A stretch of 14,698 nucleotides of DNA from Omnitrophica bacterium GWA2_52_8 (GTDB lineage: Bacteria > Omnitrophota > Omnitrophia > Omnitrophales > Aquincolibacteriaceae): NCBI GenBank assembly GCA_001804025.1, contig MHFC01000120.1, positions 1-14,698 on the forward strand, read 5' to 3'. This document shows, one piece after another, positions 12,847 to 14,698 of this stretch. Both the position numbers and the translations under genes were made by a program. The notes beneath the pieces are model-generated. The model had not been told where the DNA came from, made no database searches, and saw only the letters and a list, made by a program, of their open reading frames with translations. Positions within the stretch are counted from its first letter, which is position 1. Each line of letters opens with the position of its first letter.

Positions 12847-13527
12847 CTAGCGGATGGTGATCTGAACACTGCTTTCGATGATTCCTGCGGAAATGGCGTA
12901 GCGGGTAAGCCCTGCGGTGTCGTGAATATTAAGCTTCTCCATAAGATGCTGGCGGTGTTTTTCAACCGTTTTAATGCTGATCCCAAGTTCTGCGGCGATT
13001 TCCTTGTTCGCTTTTCCTTCGGCAATCAGTTGAAGAGCCTCGGCCTCGCGCGAACTCAAACGGACGTTTTTCTTTTTGAAGATCCCGTTTCGCCCGAGCG
13101 ATTGTTTGTTTTTCTTTTCGAGGCGCTTTGTAATGTCTGCGCTGAAAAAGGTGTTTCCGTTTTTAACTTCTTGTATCGCTTTGGACAAAACTTCTGCGGA
13201 ACTTTGTTTGATTAAAAAACCCGAGGCGCCAATCGCGATCATTCTATCAATGTATTCATCATCGCTATGGGCCGAAAGCACTAAAATTTTCGTGGCGGTA
13301 ACGGCCTTCATGATTTGCACGGCGGCTTCAAATCCGTTCAGAAGCGGCATGGCAATATCCATCACGACCACGTCGGGACGGAGTTTCTTGGCAAGTTCTA
13401 CGGCCTCGCGGCCGTTGCGGGCCTCGGCGATCACCCGGATGTCCTTTTTAGTTTCCAGCACCATCCGCAGCCCCTCGCGAACCACCGTATGATCATCCGC
13501 TAACATAACTGTGATGGGCTTTTTCAT
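12847..13527 (-). CDS. NarL/FixJ-family response regulator (LuxR-type DNA-binding domain)
   Basis: The 226-residue protein has a receiver domain (about 5-122) with the acidic pair D11-D12, phosphoacceptor D57 (VVVMDIAMP), S85 and K107, and a LuxR/NarL-type helix-turn-helix domain (about 155-215) containing LSSREAEALQLIAEGKANKE and the recognition region ISIKTVEKH. All receiver residues needed for phosphorylation are present, so it should be a DNA-binding transcription factor switched by its partner kinase. It starts 3 bases after the kinase stop with an AGGAAAG site inside the kinase 3' end. Regulators of this family bind short inverted repeats, often at about -42 for activation, which fits the palindromes at six nearby promoters; that binding is inferred. 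Confidence 0.95.
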   Translation of the reverse strand: MKKPITVMLADDHTVVREGLRMVLETKKDIRVIAEARNGREAVELAKKLRPDVVVMDIAMPLLNGFEAAVQIMKAVTATKILVLSAHSDDEYIDRMIAIGASGFLIKQSSAEVLSKAIQEVKNGNTFFSADITKRLEKKNKQSLGRNGIFKKKNVRLSSREAEALQLIAEGKANKEIAAELGISIKTVEKHRQHLMEKLNIHDTAGLTRYAISAGIIESSVQITIR

Positions 13528-13530
13528 GAT

Positions 13531-14340
13531 TTAAAAGCTTTCCTGTGTTCCATTGAAAGGAATCTGGGCTCCGATCGTGGTGCCTATTTCCTTTACGGAT
13601 TTTACCTCAAATCTACCGCCCACCATCTCCACGCGTTCACGCATGCCAAGCAAACCCAATCGTTTGTTTTTCTTAGCGTACAGAACGCGTTCGACATCAA
13701 AAGACTTTCCGTTGTCTTGAATCGCCATATAAACAGAGCGGTGCTTCTTTTGAATTTCCACTTTCACAAGGCTTGCTTGCGCGTGCTGCGCGACATTCGT
13801 AAGGGCGGCCTGCGCGACGCGGTAGAGCACGGTCCGCTTGGCGTTGTTTAATCGCTCCACGCCGGAAAAGACCTTAAATCGGATCGGAATTCTGGTGTGT
13901 TTCGTAAAACCCTTCATGTACGCATGAAGTGCCGGTATCAGCCCCAGGTCATCTAAAAGCGTCGGCCTAAGATCGCGGGCAAACCGGTGCACGATGTTCA
14001 CCGATTTTTCCACAAGCCGCTGAGTGCGGGTAATTTTTTTCTTGAGGCCCTTGGTATTGACTGCGGCCTCAACTTTTAACGTCGCCAGATGGGCATTAAT
14101 TCCCGACAGCGTTTGGGCAATTTCATCGTGGAGCTCACGGCTGATTTCTTTCCGTTCTTCTTCCTGCGCCTGGATAATTTGACGGGACAAATGCCTCAAA
14201 TGCTCCTGCATATTACGTGACTGTTCCAATAAGCAGTTGTAGTGTTGTCCGCTTTTTATGAGTTTTTTTTCCACACCTTTGCGAACCGCGATTTCCTGCT
14301 TCAGCTTCCGCCGCAACAGATCCTTTGATTTATCTGTCAT
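13531..14340 (-). CDS. Soluble histidine kinase, HisKA_3/NarX-type
   Basis: The 269-residue kinase begins with a coiled-coil-like region (about 1-60) and has the HisKA_3 phosphoacceptor segment ERKEISRELHDEIAQTLSG with H71 (62-80), then a HATPase_c domain (about 165-262) with N182 in ALTNVAQHA, DNGKSFD (209-215) and the glycine loop GLLGMRERV (230-238). There is no transmembrane segment and no PAS, GAF or other sensor domain, so it probably senses a cytoplasmic signal through the coiled coil or a partner protein. The N-box reads QAALTN where most relatives have QEALTN, so a usually conserved Glu is Ala178. I chose ATG 14340, with GAGAGG just upstream, over ATG 14358, which lacks a well-spaced site. 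It is followed after 3 bases by its response regulator. Confidence 0.93.
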   Translation of the reverse strand: MTDKSKDLLRRKLKQEIAVRKGVEKKLIKSGQHYNCLLEQSRNMQEHLRHLSRQIIQAQEEERKEISRELHDEIAQTLSGINAHLATLKVEAAVNTKGLKKKITRTQRLVEKSVNIVHRFARDLRPTLLDDLGLIPALHAYMKGFTKHTRIPIRFKVFSGVERLNNAKRTVLYRVAQAALTNVAQHAQASLVKVEIQKKHRSVYMAIQDNGKSFDVERVLYAKKNKRLGLLGMRERVEMVGGRFEVKSVKEIGTTIGAQIPFNGTQESF

Positions 14341-14390
14341 AGAGCCCTCTCGAATCATCGCTGTCAGATGATCCCTTTATTCGTACCAAT

Positions 14391-14432
14391 ATCGTATGAT
14401 CGCGCTTTTCCTTACTATGGGGTAATACCCTA
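14391..14432 (-). promoter_or_regulatory. Palindromic-box promoter Pe (kinase/regulator operon)
   Basis: On the minus strand TAGGGTATTACCCCA (14418-14432) precedes CCCCAT, 20 bases and TACGAT (14396-14391). Inferred start near 14384; palindrome centre about -41. The box has a 3-base centre and one arm mismatch. Autoregulation by the encoded regulator is the obvious inference. Confidence 0.55.
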
Positions 14433-14455
14433 CCCTCCTCAAATGCCCCGCTGAA

Positions 14456-14499
14456 TAGGGTTTCACCCCATATAAGAAAGATCCGTACGCCCGTAGTAT
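14456..14499 (+). promoter_or_regulatory. Palindromic-box promoter Pf (divergent small basic protein)
   Basis: On the plus strand TAGGGTTTCACCCCA (14456-14470) precedes CCCCAT, 22 bases and TAGTAT (14494-14499). Inferred start near 14506; palindrome centre about -43; the ATG is 25 bases further. It mirrors the Pe box, from which it is separated by 23 bases, so the two divergent promoters share one regulatory region. Confidence 0.6.
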
Positions 14500-14530
14500 A
14501 GCTCCAAACAGATGAAGGGGGTGATTTCAA

Positions 14531-14638
14531 ATGGCTAAGAAAAGCAGAGGCGGTCGAATGACTGCCGCAAAAAAACGCGCAGCCAAGTCAGCGGGCGGCC
14601 GCGATCCCGTTAGTCCGGTTTTCTCATCGATTAGGTGA
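14531..14638 (+). CDS. Small basic protein (35 residues)
   Basis: This is the only plus-strand gene I support. The N-terminal 24 residues (MAKKSRGGRMTAAKKRAAKS and so on) are strongly basic and Gly/Ala-rich, like nucleic-acid-binding tails; the rest is short and neutral. A GGGGGTGA binding site lies about 6 bases before the ATG, and promoter Pf lies just upstream, both favouring a real gene. It has no recognisable family. The 3' end, including the stop codon, lies within a strong inverted repeat (14616-14654). Confidence 0.6.
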   Translation: MAKKSRGGRMTAAKKRAAKSAGGRDPVSPVFSSIR

Positions 14639-14654
14639 ATCGATAAGAAAACCG
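14616..14654. other. 17-bp inverted repeat overlapping the 3' end of the small basic gene
   Basis: The arms of 17 bases pair with one mismatch around a 5-base loop. On plus-strand RNA the mismatch is C-A; on minus-strand RNA it becomes a G-U wobble. No T-run follows on either side, so its role is uncertain; a second hairpin starts immediately after it. Confidence 0.6.
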
Positions 14655-14686
14655 CTTTGGACGCATGGGGTTGCATCCAAAGTTTT
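14655..14686 (+). terminator. Probable Rho-independent terminator of the small basic gene
   Basis: CTTTGGACGC and GCATCCAAAG form a 10-bp stem with one C-A mismatch around an 8-base loop, followed on the plus strand by TTTT. It lies 17 bases after the stop codon. The T-run is short, so efficiency may be moderate. Confidence 0.45.
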
Positions 14687-14698
14687 GCGCCCGCGTTT

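Overview
Almost every gene lies on the minus strand, so transcription mostly runs from high to low coordinates. The content suggests a diderm (Gram-negative type) environmental bacterium: there are lipoproteins with clear lipoboxes, an OmpA-like peptidoglycan-binding domain, an entericidin-like peptide, a DUF3309 protein and a truncated PD-(D/E)XK nuclease of a kind I associate with metagenome-assembled lineages such as Omnitrophota. That taxonomic guess is weak; no rRNA or universal marker gene is present.

Layout, left to right. (1) 1-1930 is an AT-richer island: a 5'-truncated RecB/Cas4-like nuclease, a complete self-inhibited Fic protein, a perfect 38-bp direct repeat on either side of the Fic gene, and a broken 5' half of a tRNA touching the outer repeat. 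(2) 1950-5290 holds envelope and stress genes: a small lipoprotein, an HPr-like protein, a small exported protein, an iron-type superoxide dismutase, a collagen-like lipoprotein with an OmpA domain, a tiny zinc-finger protein and a DUF3309 protein. (3) 5340-11310 is a tightly coupled three-gene operon (ATGA overlaps at both junctions): six-hairpin glycosidase-like protein, GT4-type glycosyltransferase, and a fusion of an alkaline-phosphatase-superfamily domain with an EEP phosphatase/nuclease domain. (4) 11415-12726 is a run of five small genes, including two lipoproteins. (5) 12847-14340 encodes a NarL-type response regulator and a soluble histidine kinase, with a tiny basic protein gene divergent at 14531.

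The most interesting signal is a recurring promoter design. A palindrome close to TGGGGT-N3/4-ACCCCAT lies 20-23 bases upstream of a TANNNT -10 element, with no good -35, ahead of six transcription units: the kinase/regulator pair itself, the divergent basic protein, the five-gene small-protein operon, DUF3309 plus zinc finger, the collagen-like lipoprotein (probably with superoxide dismutase), and the exported protein plus HPr plus lipoprotein. The palindrome centres sit at about -41 to -44.5 from the inferred start sites, the classic position for an activator that replaces the -35 contact. The simplest reading is that the local response regulator binds these sites, controls itself, and drives a compact envelope/oxidative-stress regulon. 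The glycosidase-glycosyltransferase-phosphatase operon has no such site and appears to be an independent unit embedded in the cluster.
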